Source of the DNA: Sphingopyxis sp. H050
Lineage (GTDB): Bacteria; Pseudomonadota; Alphaproteobacteria; Sphingomonadales; Sphingomonadaceae
Direction: 5' to 3'
Length of the DNA stretch: 64,000 bases
Assembly: GCF_001468265.1 (NCBI RefSeq)
Contig: NZ_LNRZ01000001.1
Location: 1-64,000, forward strand
In this document: piece by piece, positions 18,645 to 26,637 of the stretch
Layout: every line of letters begins with the position of its first letter
Position numbering within the stretch: the stretch's first letter is position 1
Position numbers and translations under genes: made by a program
The notes under the pieces: model-generated
What the model was told of the DNA's origin: nothing
Database searches by the model: none
What the model saw: the letters and a program-made list of their open reading frames with translations, nothing else

Positions 18645-19952
18645 TTATGAAATCGCGGAAAGCGGGCGAAGAAACTTGTCCGTCAATTCCACGGGGAGCA
18701 GCGTTGCATCATGTAGTTGGTCACAAACGAGACGGCATAGTTCAATTTTTTTGTATGCAATGCCGTTGTGTGAAACGCTATCGGCGTCAATCCGAAGATT
18801 TGTCGCTTGCAGGTTTTTATCCCGATAAATCTGCTGGAGAATTGTGTCAGGATAGACATATTCAATCCCATTTCCTTCCCACACGATCTTTGCCTCCGAC
18901 GGGAGGCCAGCAGTTGAACATGCCCGTTCAATGCCGGGCTGCTTAACGGAATCATAGATAACCAGCGTTCTATTGCGATATGGGCTAAGTTGCAGGTCAC
19001 CGATTGATTCTGACCAATATGCAAGGCGCTTGGCGATGTCGCCGCCGCAAGCCTGAATGATAACGCGAAGTTTAGGGCAGTGAAGTCTGGTGACCGCTTC
19101 GAGATACATGCGGTCGGTCTCTCCTTCGACAAATGCAACCGCGTCAGGAAGAAAAAGCTGACTTAGATCGTTGCCGAGCAGTCGGAATTGGATGTCGTGG
19201 ATCTCGTGAAAATCCGCGCACTGCCGAGCGCTGATTAAATTGCCGTCCTTGGATACGACGTAATTGTTGCCGGGAATGTCACGATCCAAAAACAGGTGGG
19301 AATGCGTGCTCAATATGATGTTTGGATTGTGTGGGAAAAGCTCGAATTTCCGGTCACCACGAATTACGATCTCGGCGAGGCGACGTTGGAGCGTAGGAGA
19401 AAGGCCCAATTCCGGCTCATCAATCGCTACAGCTGTAAATCTTTCATCCATCAACGCAGCAAGAATGCCTAGAAACAGGCGCGTCCCACTAGACGTAACG
19501 CTAAGGCTGTCACCCCCGACAGATATGTACCTATTGCTGAAGGCATTGTTTTCATCTTCAGAGGCCACTTGTACCTTTGTGCCGAAAAGCTCTTCGAATG
19601 TTGAAAATAGCACTGAGCAGCGCGCGTCACTTAAGCGGGTGATGGCGGTAGAGCAGTTGAAGAATGACTGCTCAAAATTTTGGAACTGTCCATGCTGGGA
19701 CTGATGTTGGTGATTGTTATACCATTCATTAATCTCGTTTTCATTCTGAGTATAGAACGACAAATGATGAAACGAGTAGAACCTATTAACTCCAATGTAG
19801 AGCTTTCTAGGATCCTCAATGGCTTTCTTCAGGTAGGCTGATTTTCCTGAATTGTTCCCGCCGGTGAATACTACTAATTTTCCTTGCGGTGTATCTGGAA
19901 CAATCTCACTTACGCTAGGATGAAACGCCAGCTCGTTAAATCGTATAGCCAT
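18645..19952 (-). CDS. OLD-like ATPase/Toprim protein, possible phage defence
   Basis: A 435-residue protein. The N-terminal ABC-type ATPase has Walker A GGNNSGKS, a signature-like SVTSSGTRLFLGIL, Walker B AVAIDEPELGLSP and the H-loop STHSHLF. The C-terminal Toprim-like domain has AVAFVEGETDRMYLEAV (conserved Glu) and LVIYDSVKQPG, where the usual DxD reads D-S-V. OLD-family proteins are nucleases often used against phage. The region is clearly AT-richer than its neighbours, which suggests transfer. ATG 19952 is chosen; TTG 19967 is possible. No UvrD-like partner (as in Gabija) or reverse transcriptase is adjacent. Loss of the second Asp could weaken metal binding. Confidence 0.8.
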   Translation of the reverse strand: MAIRFNELAFHPSVSEIVPDTPQGKLVVFTGGNNSGKSAYLKKAIEDPRKLYIGVNRFYSFHHLSFYTQNENEINEWYNNHQHQSQHGQFQNFEQSFFNCSTAITRLSDARCSVLFSTFEELFGTKVQVASEDENNAFSNRYISVGGDSLSVTSSGTRLFLGILAALMDERFTAVAIDEPELGLSPTLQRRLAEIVIRGDRKFELFPHNPNIILSTHSHLFLDRDIPGNNYVVSKDGNLISARQCADFHEIHDIQFRLLGNDLSQLFLPDAVAFVEGETDRMYLEAVTRLHCPKLRVIIQACGGDIAKRLAYWSESIGDLQLSPYRNRTLVIYDSVKQPGIERACSTAGLPSEAKIVWEGNGIEYVYPDTILQQIYRDKNLQATNLRIDADSVSHNGIAYKKIELCRLVCDQLHDATLLPVELTDKFLRPLSAIS

Positions 19953-20038
19953 TATAGTCGAACACAATATTCAGGAGCGGCAGTCATCGATCTCGTCTTT
20001 CCGTAGACGGTGAAAGCATCGGGCATCATAGTTGCCTT

Positions 20039-20269
20039 TTAAACCGAAAACCCGCCCGAGTTGCGCCGGTTCGACCCTGCCGCCAGCACTTTCTTGCCCG
20101 TCGGGGTCAGCGCCCATTTGGCGCCTTGCTGAACGACCAGGCCCAGCGCCACGAGTTCGTCGCGGATGGGGTCGCTCGGGAGTTGGGGGCGGCGGTTGGA
20201 CAGGCCCTCCAGCGTGGCGCGCTGGGGCTGGCTGAGGATCAGCAGTTTCAGTTTTTTCTTGTCGGTCAT
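20039..20269 (-). CDS. Small winged-helix-like protein
   Basis: A 76-residue basic protein: MTDKKKLKLLILSQPQRATL, then LPSDPIRDELVALGLVVQQG and KWALTPTGKKVLAAG. The last segment matches the wing pattern (ALTPTGKKVL) of winged-helix regulators, so DNA binding is plausible. It lies between nrdB and the OLD-like gene on the same strand; no functional link is shown. Confidence 0.6.
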   Translation of the reverse strand: MTDKKKLKLLILSQPQRATLEGLSNRRPQLPSDPIRDELVALGLVVQQGAKWALTPTGKKVLAAGSNRRNSGGFSV

Positions 20270-20363
20270 TTCGGGGCCTTTGAGTCTGTTGCGGTGTGCC
20301 GTGGCTTCGGCGTCGCTGGCCCTCCCCGCGGCGACTAGGGAGCATAGCTCCCAAGTCTTGCTG

Positions 20364-20385
20364 CCCCTCCCGCAGGCGGGAGGGG
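20364..20385. repeat. Hairpin CCCCTCCCGC/GCGGGAGGGG
   Basis: A perfect 10-bp inverted repeat with a 2-base loop, just after the nrdB stop. It is followed by TTTT on the plus strand only; it is a short member of the CCCCTCCC element group. Confidence 0.6.
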
Positions 20386-20398
20386 TTTTGGTGGTGCC

Positions 20399-21463
20399 TT
20401 ACTCCGCGGCGATCCCTGCTTTCGCAAACATGTCCTCGCCGTCGGCTTCGGCGTCGTTGACGGGCGCGGCGTCGTCGCTGGTCTTGGCTTTCTTGCGGCT
20501 GTCGAAGCTGTTCCACACGGTGTTCCAGTCGCCGCGCGTCGCGCCCTTGCTATATTCGGTCGCGCGCGTTTCGAAGAAGTTGGCGTGCTCGACGCCGTTC
20601 AAGAGCGGGGCGAGCCAGGGGAGCGGGTGCTCCTCGATCATGTAGATCGGCGCGAAGCCGAGCTGGCCCAGACGCCAGTCGGCGATGTAGCGGATGTAGC
20701 GCTTGATCTCCTTGGGCGTCATGCCGGGGACGGGGCCCTGTTCGAACGCCAGGTCGATGAACGCATCCTCGAGCCGCACCGTCTTCTGGCAGGTGTCGAT
20801 GATGTCTTCCTTCACCGCCTTGGTCAGGCAGCCGCGTTCCTTGGTGAAGGTGTGGAACAGCTTGATGATGCCTTCGCAGTGGAGGCTTTCGTCGCGGATC
20901 GACCAGCTGACGATCTGGCCCATGCCCTTCATCTTGTTGAAGCGCGGGAAGTTCATCAGCATCGCGAAGCTGGCGAAAAGCTGGAGGCCCTCGGTGAAGC
21001 CGCCGAACATCGCGAGCGTGCGCGCGATATCCTCGTCATTGTCGACGCCGAAGGTGCCCATATAGTCGTGCTTGGCGCGCATCTCGTCATATTCGAGAAA
21101 CATGCCATATTCGCTCTCGGGCATGCCGATCGTGTCGAGCAGGTGGCTGTACGCCGCGATATGCACCGTTTCCATGTTGCTGAACGCGGTCAGCATCATC
21201 TTGATCTCGGTCGGCTTGAACACGCTGCCATATTTTTCGTGGTAGCAATCCTGCACCTCGATATCGGCCTGCGTGAAGAAGCGGAAAATCTGCGTCAGCA
21301 GGTTGCGCTCGTGGTCCGAAATCTTCTGCGCCCAGTCGCGGCAATCCTCGCCCAGCGGCACTTCCTCGGGCACCCAGTGGATCTGCTGCTGGCGCTTCCA
21401 GAAATCGAACGCCCAGGGATATTCGAAGGGCTTGTAGGTCTTGCGGGCTTCCAGCAAAGGCAT
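20399..21463 (-). CDS. nrdB: Ribonucleotide reductase class Ia beta subunit
   Basis: A 354-residue protein that houses the diiron-tyrosyl radical cofactor for deoxyribonucleotide synthesis. Ligands and radical Tyr are visible: D67 (ADIEV), E98 and H101 with Y105 (ETVHIAAY, E-x2-H-x3-Y), FTEGLQL, and RDESLHCEG. It has no N-terminal ATP cone. The C-terminal tail (DAEADGEDMFAKAGIAAE) would dock to NrdA. GAGGAAA precedes ATG 21463. It lies downstream of nrdA with a family-A repeat between them, so it is probably in the same operon. Confidence 0.95.
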   Translation of the reverse strand: MPLLEARKTYKPFEYPWAFDFWKRQQQIHWVPEEVPLGEDCRDWAQKISDHERNLLTQIFRFFTQADIEVQDCYHEKYGSVFKPTEIKMMLTAFSNMETVHIAAYSHLLDTIGMPESEYGMFLEYDEMRAKHDYMGTFGVDNDEDIARTLAMFGGFTEGLQLFASFAMLMNFPRFNKMKGMGQIVSWSIRDESLHCEGIIKLFHTFTKERGCLTKAVKEDIIDTCQKTVRLEDAFIDLAFEQGPVPGMTPKEIKRYIRYIADWRLGQLGFAPIYMIEEHPLPWLAPLLNGVEHANFFETRATEYSKGATRGDWNTVWNSFDSRKKAKTSDDAAPVNDAEADGEDMFAKAGIAAE

Positions 21464-21491
21464 CGGCGTTTCCTCGGTTCTTGTCTCTTGT

Positions 21492-21567
21492 GTGTCCCGG
21501 CGAAAGCCGGGATCCAGCATGGCTTGGCGTAAGGTCGCTCTGGGCCCCGGCTTGCGCCGGGGATCAC
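21492..21567. repeat. Palindromic repeat, family A, between nrdA and nrdB
   Basis: GTGTCCCGGCGAAAGCCGGG and the inverse CCCCGGCTTGCGCCGGGG with GATCCAG and TGGGCC inside. It lies within the nrdA-nrdB spacer and could set relative expression by RNA processing. Confidence 0.8.
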
Positions 21568-21582
21568 GCGGAGCGGTTTATC

Positions 21583-23541
21583 TTACTGGCAGGCCAGGCA
21601 TTCGTCGTAGTCGGTGCTCTCGGCGCTGAGTTCGTATTTCGGCGCTTCCGACGTGTTGTCGGCCTCGACCCCGCCGGCGAAGCCGGCGCGCTGCACCGAT
21701 TTCGAGCGGAGATAGTAGAGCGATTTGATGCCGAGTTCCCACGCGCGGTAATGGAGCATCAGCAGATCCCATTTCTCGACGTCGGCCGGGATGAACAGGT
21801 TCAGCGAGGCCGCCTGATCGATGTACGGCGTGCGGTCGGCGGCGAGTTCGAGCAGCCAGCGCTGGTCGATCTCGAAGCTGGTCTTGTAGCAGTCCTTTTC
21901 GTCCTGGGTCAGGAAGTCGAGGTGCTGGACGCTGCCGCCCTTCTCCAGGATCGAGTTCCACACCGCGTCGCTGTTCTTCGCCTTGTCGACGAGCAGGGCT
22001 TCCAGGTGCGGGTTGCGGATCGAGAAACTGCCCGACAGCGTCTTGTGCGTGTAGATGTTCGCCGGGATCGGCTCGATGCACGCGCTGGTGCCGCCGCAGA
22101 TGATGCTGATCGACGCGGTCGGCGCGATCGCCATCTTGCAGCTGAAGCGCTCCATCACGCCCTGATCGGCGGCGTCGGGGCAGGGGCCGCGTTCCTTGGC
22201 GAGCAGCATCGACGCCTGATCGACCTGCGCGCGGATATGCTTGAAGATGCGCAGGTTCGACGATTTGGCCATCGCGCCCTCGAACGGCAGACCGCGCGCC
22301 TGCAGGAAGCTGTGGAAGCCCATGACGCCGAGGCCGACCGAGCGTTCGCGGCTCGCGCTGTACTTGGCGCGCGCCATTTCGGGCGGGGCGCGGTCGATAT
22401 AGTCCTGCAGGACATTGTCGAGCATGCGCATGACATCCTCGATGAACTGCTTGTCGCCGTTCCATTCGTCCCAGGTTTCGAGGTTCAAGGACGAAAGGCA
22501 GCAGACCGCGGTGCGATCATTGCCGAGATGGTCGCGGCCGGTGGGCAGCGTGATTTCGCTGCACAGGTTCGAGGTCGACACCTTGAGGCCGAGGTCGCGG
22601 TGATGCTTCGGCATCATGCGGTTCACCTGGTCGATGAAGATGATGTAGGGCTCGCCGGTCGCAAGGCGCGTCTCGACGAGCTTCTGGAACAGGCTGCGCG
22701 CGTCGACGGTGCCGCGGACGCTCTGGTCCTTCGGCGAACGGAGGTTGAATTCGGCGCCGTCGCGGACGGCCTCCATGAACTCGTCGGTGATCAGCACGCC
22801 GTGGTGCAGGTTCAATGCCTTGCGGTTGAAGTCGCCCGAGGGTTTGCGGACCTCGAGGAACTCCTCGATCTCGGGGTGCGAGATGTCGAGGTAGCAGGCG
22901 GCCGAACCGCGGCGGAGGCTGCCCTGGCTGATCGCGAGGGTCAGGCTGTCCATCACGCGGACGAAGGGGATGATGCCGCTGGTCTTGCCGTTGAGGCCGA
23001 CCGGTTCGCCAATGCCGCGCACCGCGCCCCAATAGGTGCCGATGCCGCCGCCGCGGCTCGCGAGCCAGACATTCTCGTTCCAGGTGCCGACGATGCCCTC
23101 GAGGCTGTCGTCGACCGAATTGAGGTAGCAGCTGATCGGCAGGCCGCGGCCGGTGCCGCCGTTCGAGAGAACAGGGGTCGCGGGCATGAACCACAGCTTC
23201 GAGATATAGTCGTAGAGGCGCTGGGCGTGGTCCTGATCGTCGGCATAGGCCGACGCGACGCGCGCGAAGAGGTCCTGATAGGATTCGCCGGGGAGGAGGT
23301 AGCGATCCTCGAGCGTTTCCTTGCCGAAGTCGGTGAGCAGCGAATCGCGGCCGCGATCGACAGTGACGTCGAACCGGCGCGCGTGGACCGCAGGCTCGCC
23401 GCTGTCGTTGAGCTTGGCGGCCGGGGGCGATTCGCTCTTCGATTCGCCGTTCGTTTCCGGCGCTGCGGGAGCCTCAGTCTTTGTCAGTTCCACCGTCGCC
23501 ACGTCGCTCGTCTCCACCCGTTCCGTCTCACGAAAATCCAT
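21583..23541 (-). CDS. nrdA: Ribonucleotide reductase class Ia alpha subunit
   Basis: A 652-residue catalytic subunit that reduces ribonucleoside diphosphates. The active-site cysteines are in LPISCYLNSV (C138), NLCSEITLP and VCCLSSLNLE; the re-reduction pair is in the C-terminal YDECLACQ. The first ~60 residues are low-complexity (TEAPAAPETNGESKSESPPA) and the ATP cone that usually mediates dATP inhibition is missing; nrdB lacks it as well. Two NrdR-like boxes lie about 180-225 bases upstream. The protein is shorter than the E. coli enzyme (761 residues), mainly from loss of the N-terminal cone. Confidence 0.96.
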   Translation of the reverse strand: MDFRETERVETSDVATVELTKTEAPAAPETNGESKSESPPAAKLNDSGEPAVHARRFDVTVDRGRDSLLTDFGKETLEDRYLLPGESYQDLFARVASAYADDQDHAQRLYDYISKLWFMPATPVLSNGGTGRGLPISCYLNSVDDSLEGIVGTWNENVWLASRGGGIGTYWGAVRGIGEPVGLNGKTSGIIPFVRVMDSLTLAISQGSLRRGSAACYLDISHPEIEEFLEVRKPSGDFNRKALNLHHGVLITDEFMEAVRDGAEFNLRSPKDQSVRGTVDARSLFQKLVETRLATGEPYIIFIDQVNRMMPKHHRDLGLKVSTSNLCSEITLPTGRDHLGNDRTAVCCLSSLNLETWDEWNGDKQFIEDVMRMLDNVLQDYIDRAPPEMARAKYSASRERSVGLGVMGFHSFLQARGLPFEGAMAKSSNLRIFKHIRAQVDQASMLLAKERGPCPDAADQGVMERFSCKMAIAPTASISIICGGTSACIEPIPANIYTHKTLSGSFSIRNPHLEALLVDKAKNSDAVWNSILEKGGSVQHLDFLTQDEKDCYKTSFEIDQRWLLELAADRTPYIDQAASLNLFIPADVEKWDLLMLHYRAWELGIKSLYYLRSKSVQRAGFAGGVEADNTSEAPKYELSAESTDYDECLACQ

Positions 23542-23719
23542 CTAGCTCGCCCCCGATTACGACGCGCCATCGGCGCGTTTGTTCCTGTCTTGTTCGACTC
23601 GGGACGAAGTCCCAGTCCTAGCATCTAATGCGACCGCCCGGGGCACTTTTTTTGGCCGCAGAAAGGGTTTTTCCGTACCCATATGCCCTGGGCGACGGAA
23701 ATCCGCCAATTACAGCCAA

Positions 23720-23735
23720 TCACAATTTATTGGGG
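23720..23735. promoter_or_regulatory. NrdR-like box 1
   Basis: TCACAATTTATTGGGG matches 12 of 16 positions of the NrdR box acaCwAtATaTwgTgt. Its distance to box 2 is 32 bases, three helical turns, which is the common NrdR spacing. Confidence 0.6.
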
Positions 23736-23751
23736 TGCCCCCGTGGTCTAC

Positions 23752-23767
23752 CCACCATCCATAGTGC
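23752..23767. promoter_or_regulatory. NrdR-like box 2
   Basis: CCACCATCCATAGTGC matches 11 of 16 positions of the NrdR consensus. Together with box 1 it predicts repression of nrdAB by NrdR bound to dATP. Confidence 0.6.
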
Positions 23768-24008
23768 CACGTCTGTCGTGGGGCGCAAGACGGTAAATGA
23801 CAGGTTGGAGACTCAATTCGTCGATAATTTGATTCGTTTCGTCGCGCCCCCGGAGCGCCTTGGCGGACGAGGCCGAGCATTTCCGCGGGCTTCGGCGGAT
23901 CGGAACGCGGCGCGAGGACAATGCCGCCGGGCGGACGGCATAGGGGCGCTGTCGCAAGGCAAAGCGCGGGGCCCGAATCGGATGAAGCCGGGCAGCAATT
24001 CCGGCCAA

Positions 24009-24040
24009 AGAAAAAGGGCCCCGACGATGTCGAGGCCCTC
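24009..24040 (-). terminator. Rho-independent terminator of the micropeptide gene
   Basis: On the minus strand an 11-bp stem AGGGCCTCGAC/GTCGGGGCCCT (one G-U pair, 3-base loop) is followed by TTTTTC, 19 bases after the micropeptide stop. Confidence 0.85.
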
Positions 24041-24058
24041 TTCTATTTTGTGTTTGGC

Positions 24059-24121
24059 TTAGGCCTGGCCGCCACCGCTATCGGTGCCGCCGCCGCCCAG
24101 CCATCTCCAGAACCAACCCAT
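24059..24121 (-). CDS. 20-residue Trp/Gly micropeptide
   Basis: A tiny open frame, MGWFWRWLGGGG then TDSGGGQA, with AGGAG placed 7 bases before the ATG and a strong terminator right after it. Upstream is an AT-rich promoter-like stretch (24122-24229). The combination of ribosome site, stop and terminator argues for a real small gene. The three Trp and one Phe in the first seven residues suggest membrane-surface binding. No function is known to me. Confidence 0.6.
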   Translation of the reverse strand: MGWFWRWLGGGGTDSGGGQA

Positions 24122-24229
24122 GTCAGATCTCCTGTTGGCACTGTCTACGCAGGACAGTTAACGGAGCATATACCTTAATGGATATGGTAAAGCGAGTCTT
24201 AACTATAAGGATTACAACCGATTTGGAAG

Positions 24230-26521
24230 TTATGCGGTGCGACTGTGCGGGGTATCGGAGAGACTGTTCAGTAGCTCGGAGAATTGCTGCGGTTTTCCAA
24301 GCAGATAACCTTGGCCGACGTCGCAGCCCAATTGTTCGAGAAGCGCCAAAGTCGGTGCGTCTTCAATGCCTTCGGCGACCGCGACGGCGCCGAGGCGGTG
24401 CGCCAGGTCGATCGTCGATTTGACGACTTCGAGGTTCCGCTGCGAATCGCGCATCGTCATCACGAATCGCTTGTCGATCTTGATCTCGTCGGCTTCGATC
24501 TCGGTCAGATATTCGAGGTTCGACTGGCCGGTGCCATAGTCGTCGATCGACAGGCGGATGCCGGCACGGCGGAGCTGCGCGAGCGTCTGGCGCGCCTGGC
24601 CGCTATTTTCGATCTGGGCGGTTTCGGTGATCTCGATCGTCAGCTTTTCGGGCGGAAGATGATGCGCGGTCAGCATGACGCGGACGGTGCCGACGAGGTC
24701 GCTGTGGTCGAGCAGGGTCGCCGACAGGTTGACCGACATGTGGATGTCGATCCCCAGTTGCTGGAGCTGCGCGGCGGATCGGATCGCCTGATCCATGACG
24801 AACAGGGTGAGGCGATAGATGTCCTGGCTCTTTTCGGCCTGGACGATGAACTCGTCGGGCGGGATCGGGCCGCGCGTCGGGTGCGTCCAGCGCACGAGCG
24901 CCTCGACGCCGACGAGCTGGCGCGTCGCGACCGCATATTGCGGCTGGAAGGCGACCCAGATGTCGCCGCCGGTGAGGGCGTCCTCGAGCTGCGAGTGGAA
25001 GGAAAGCTGCCAGCCCGCGTCTTCCTTTCCGCGGGGCGCAAATTTGGTCCACAGCGAGCGCGTGCGGATAGACTGTTCGGCGGCGACCAGTGCGGCGGCG
25101 AGGCGCTGTGCGTTCGATCCCTCGAACTCGTCGTTGACGCCAAACGCGATCGCGACGTCGACGCGCTGCTCGCCGATCGTCAGCGGGGCGTTGAAGAGCG
25201 CGGCGAGGCCCGCAAGCTGACCCTCGATCTGGCTATGCTGATAATAGGGTACGAGCCAGGCGAAGGTGCCGTCGAGATCGTGGTGAAGCTGCGTCCCGTG
25301 GCACGCGAGCGCGAGACGGCGCGCGACCTGATCGACCATCTGCTGGCTGCCCTCGCCCGGCAGGAAGGCAGCGAGATCCTCGAAATTGACGAGCTTGGCG
25401 GCGATGACCGTGGCGCTGCCGAAGGGCACCTGATTGCGCATCGCCTCGAAGGTCGGCAGGCCCGACACGGGGTTCTGACGCTGCGCCGAGACACGGCGCC
25501 GCTTGCGCGAGACGGCGGTGCTGAGGACGGCGATGCAAAAGATCGATGCGCCGATCCACGTCGTGACGAGCATCAGCCCGAGCGCGATCTTTCCCGCGAC
25601 GAGCAGCGCCGCAGTCGCAAGCGCCACAGGAGCGAAATGACGCGGATTGCGGAGCCGCAGCGCAGCGGCCATCGCGATCATCGTGAACAGCAGCGGCGGC
25701 ACCCAGCCGATATCGACCGGATCGCCGCGCTTCAGCGTTTCGGCCGCGATCAGATGGATGTAGCCGCCGGGCAGCCGTTCCTGTCCGGGAAGATAGGAGG
25801 TGTCCTGGAAATTGGGCGCGGTCGGCGCAAAGATTACGTCCTTGCCGCGGAGTTCGCGCGCGCCAATGCGCCCGTCGAGGAGATCGCGGGTGCTGTAGGT
25901 CGTGATCGTCGCGGGATTGTAGGACAGGTCGAGCCGGAACTTCGCCGGCGTAGGACTATATTTGTTCGCGATCACCGATGCGAAGGTCGGCAACGGCCGA
26001 CCTTCGGCCACATAGGTGATCGGCATTCGCCAGACCTGCCAGAATTCGATATCCCAAGCGATGCTGGCGATCGGCACTTCGGGGCCGAACTTTGGGCTGG
26101 GAAAGATCGAGACCTGTTGGCCGGTGCCGGGGTCGGTGCGCGTGGGGACGGCGAGGACGACCCGGTCGCCCATCTTCTTGACCGCCGAGACGAACAGCGG
26201 AAAGTCGCGGTCGTTCTCGCGGCGGTCGAAATAGAAATCGATCAGCAGGCGCTTGGCGCCCGCCGCATTCACCTTGTCGACGACTTCGGCATATTGCGTC
26301 GGGGTGAAATCGCGGTTGCGCGAGCTGGCGATCGTGCGTTCGTCGAGGGCGAGGATGACAACGTCGCCCGATACCGCACGGCTGCCCAGCCGCCCGACCG
26401 CGGCGTCGAGCAGGCGGTCGGCAAGCTCGCTCGCCGAACTGATCCCGACAAGAAGGCTGATCAGCAGGGTCAGCGCAAAGGTGCGCCAGCTGATGATCAT
26501 CCTGTTGATTTCAAGCGGCAC
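24230..26521 (-). CDS. CHASE2-EAL cyclic-di-GMP phosphodiesterase
   Basis: A 763-residue membrane sensor. An N-terminal helix (TFALTLLISLLVGISS) leads into a periplasmic CHASE2 domain (about 40-280), then a cluster of membrane helices (LLFTMIAMAAALRL, FAPVALATAALLVAGKIALG), a GGDEF-like domain without the GGDEF motif (about 360-510), and an EAL domain. EAL residues for catalysis are present: VEALVRW, SVNLSA, IEITET, SIDDYGTG, IKIDK, VAEGIED and GCDVGQGYLLGKP. It should hydrolyse c-di-GMP in response to an external signal. GTG 26521 follows GGAG; ATG 26500 is an alternative start. Confidence 0.92.
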   Translation of the reverse strand: MPLEINRMIISWRTFALTLLISLLVGISSASELADRLLDAAVGRLGSRAVSGDVVILALDERTIASSRNRDFTPTQYAEVVDKVNAAGAKRLLIDFYFDRRENDRDFPLFVSAVKKMGDRVVLAVPTRTDPGTGQQVSIFPSPKFGPEVPIASIAWDIEFWQVWRMPITYVAEGRPLPTFASVIANKYSPTPAKFRLDLSYNPATITTYSTRDLLDGRIGARELRGKDVIFAPTAPNFQDTSYLPGQERLPGGYIHLIAAETLKRGDPVDIGWVPPLLFTMIAMAAALRLRNPRHFAPVALATAALLVAGKIALGLMLVTTWIGASIFCIAVLSTAVSRKRRRVSAQRQNPVSGLPTFEAMRNQVPFGSATVIAAKLVNFEDLAAFLPGEGSQQMVDQVARRLALACHGTQLHHDLDGTFAWLVPYYQHSQIEGQLAGLAALFNAPLTIGEQRVDVAIAFGVNDEFEGSNAQRLAAALVAAEQSIRTRSLWTKFAPRGKEDAGWQLSFHSQLEDALTGGDIWVAFQPQYAVATRQLVGVEALVRWTHPTRGPIPPDEFIVQAEKSQDIYRLTLFVMDQAIRSAAQLQQLGIDIHMSVNLSATLLDHSDLVGTVRVMLTAHHLPPEKLTIEITETAQIENSGQARQTLAQLRRAGIRLSIDDYGTGQSNLEYLTEIEADEIKIDKRFVMTMRDSQRNLEVVKSTIDLAHRLGAVAVAEGIEDAPTLALLEQLGCDVGQGYLLGKPQQFSELLNSLSDTPHSRTA

Positions 26522-26637
26522 GCGTGGGTCTCCGACGAGGACCCGGCGTAGTTAATCTATATTGGTTAGCGCCCCGTTAATTATGAACGAAACCCTGTCG
26601 CCCCGACGGCGCCCGAACGGCAGGATTTCTGCGCGCT

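Larger units (their letters stand above)
23542..24008. other. nrdA promoter region
   Basis: No credible gene is seen in these 467 bases. The part next to nrdA is the leader; the NrdR-like boxes lie at 23720-23767. The remaining upstream part (23790-24008) has no clear features apart from one GANTC site. Confidence 0.5.

Noticed and set aside
21481..23628. A 715-codon open frame opposite nrdA
   Set aside because: It is the complement of a gene with clear class Ia reductase motifs; its own translation has no known motif and the composition of an antisense frame.
23748..24008. 86-codon frame upstream of nrdA
   Set aside because: Arg/Pro-rich translation, no ribosome site, and it overlaps the NrdR-like boxes.
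24284..26551. A 755-codon open frame opposite the CHASE2-EAL gene
   Set aside because: Antisense shadow in GC-rich DNA; the minus-strand protein has all EAL catalytic motifs.
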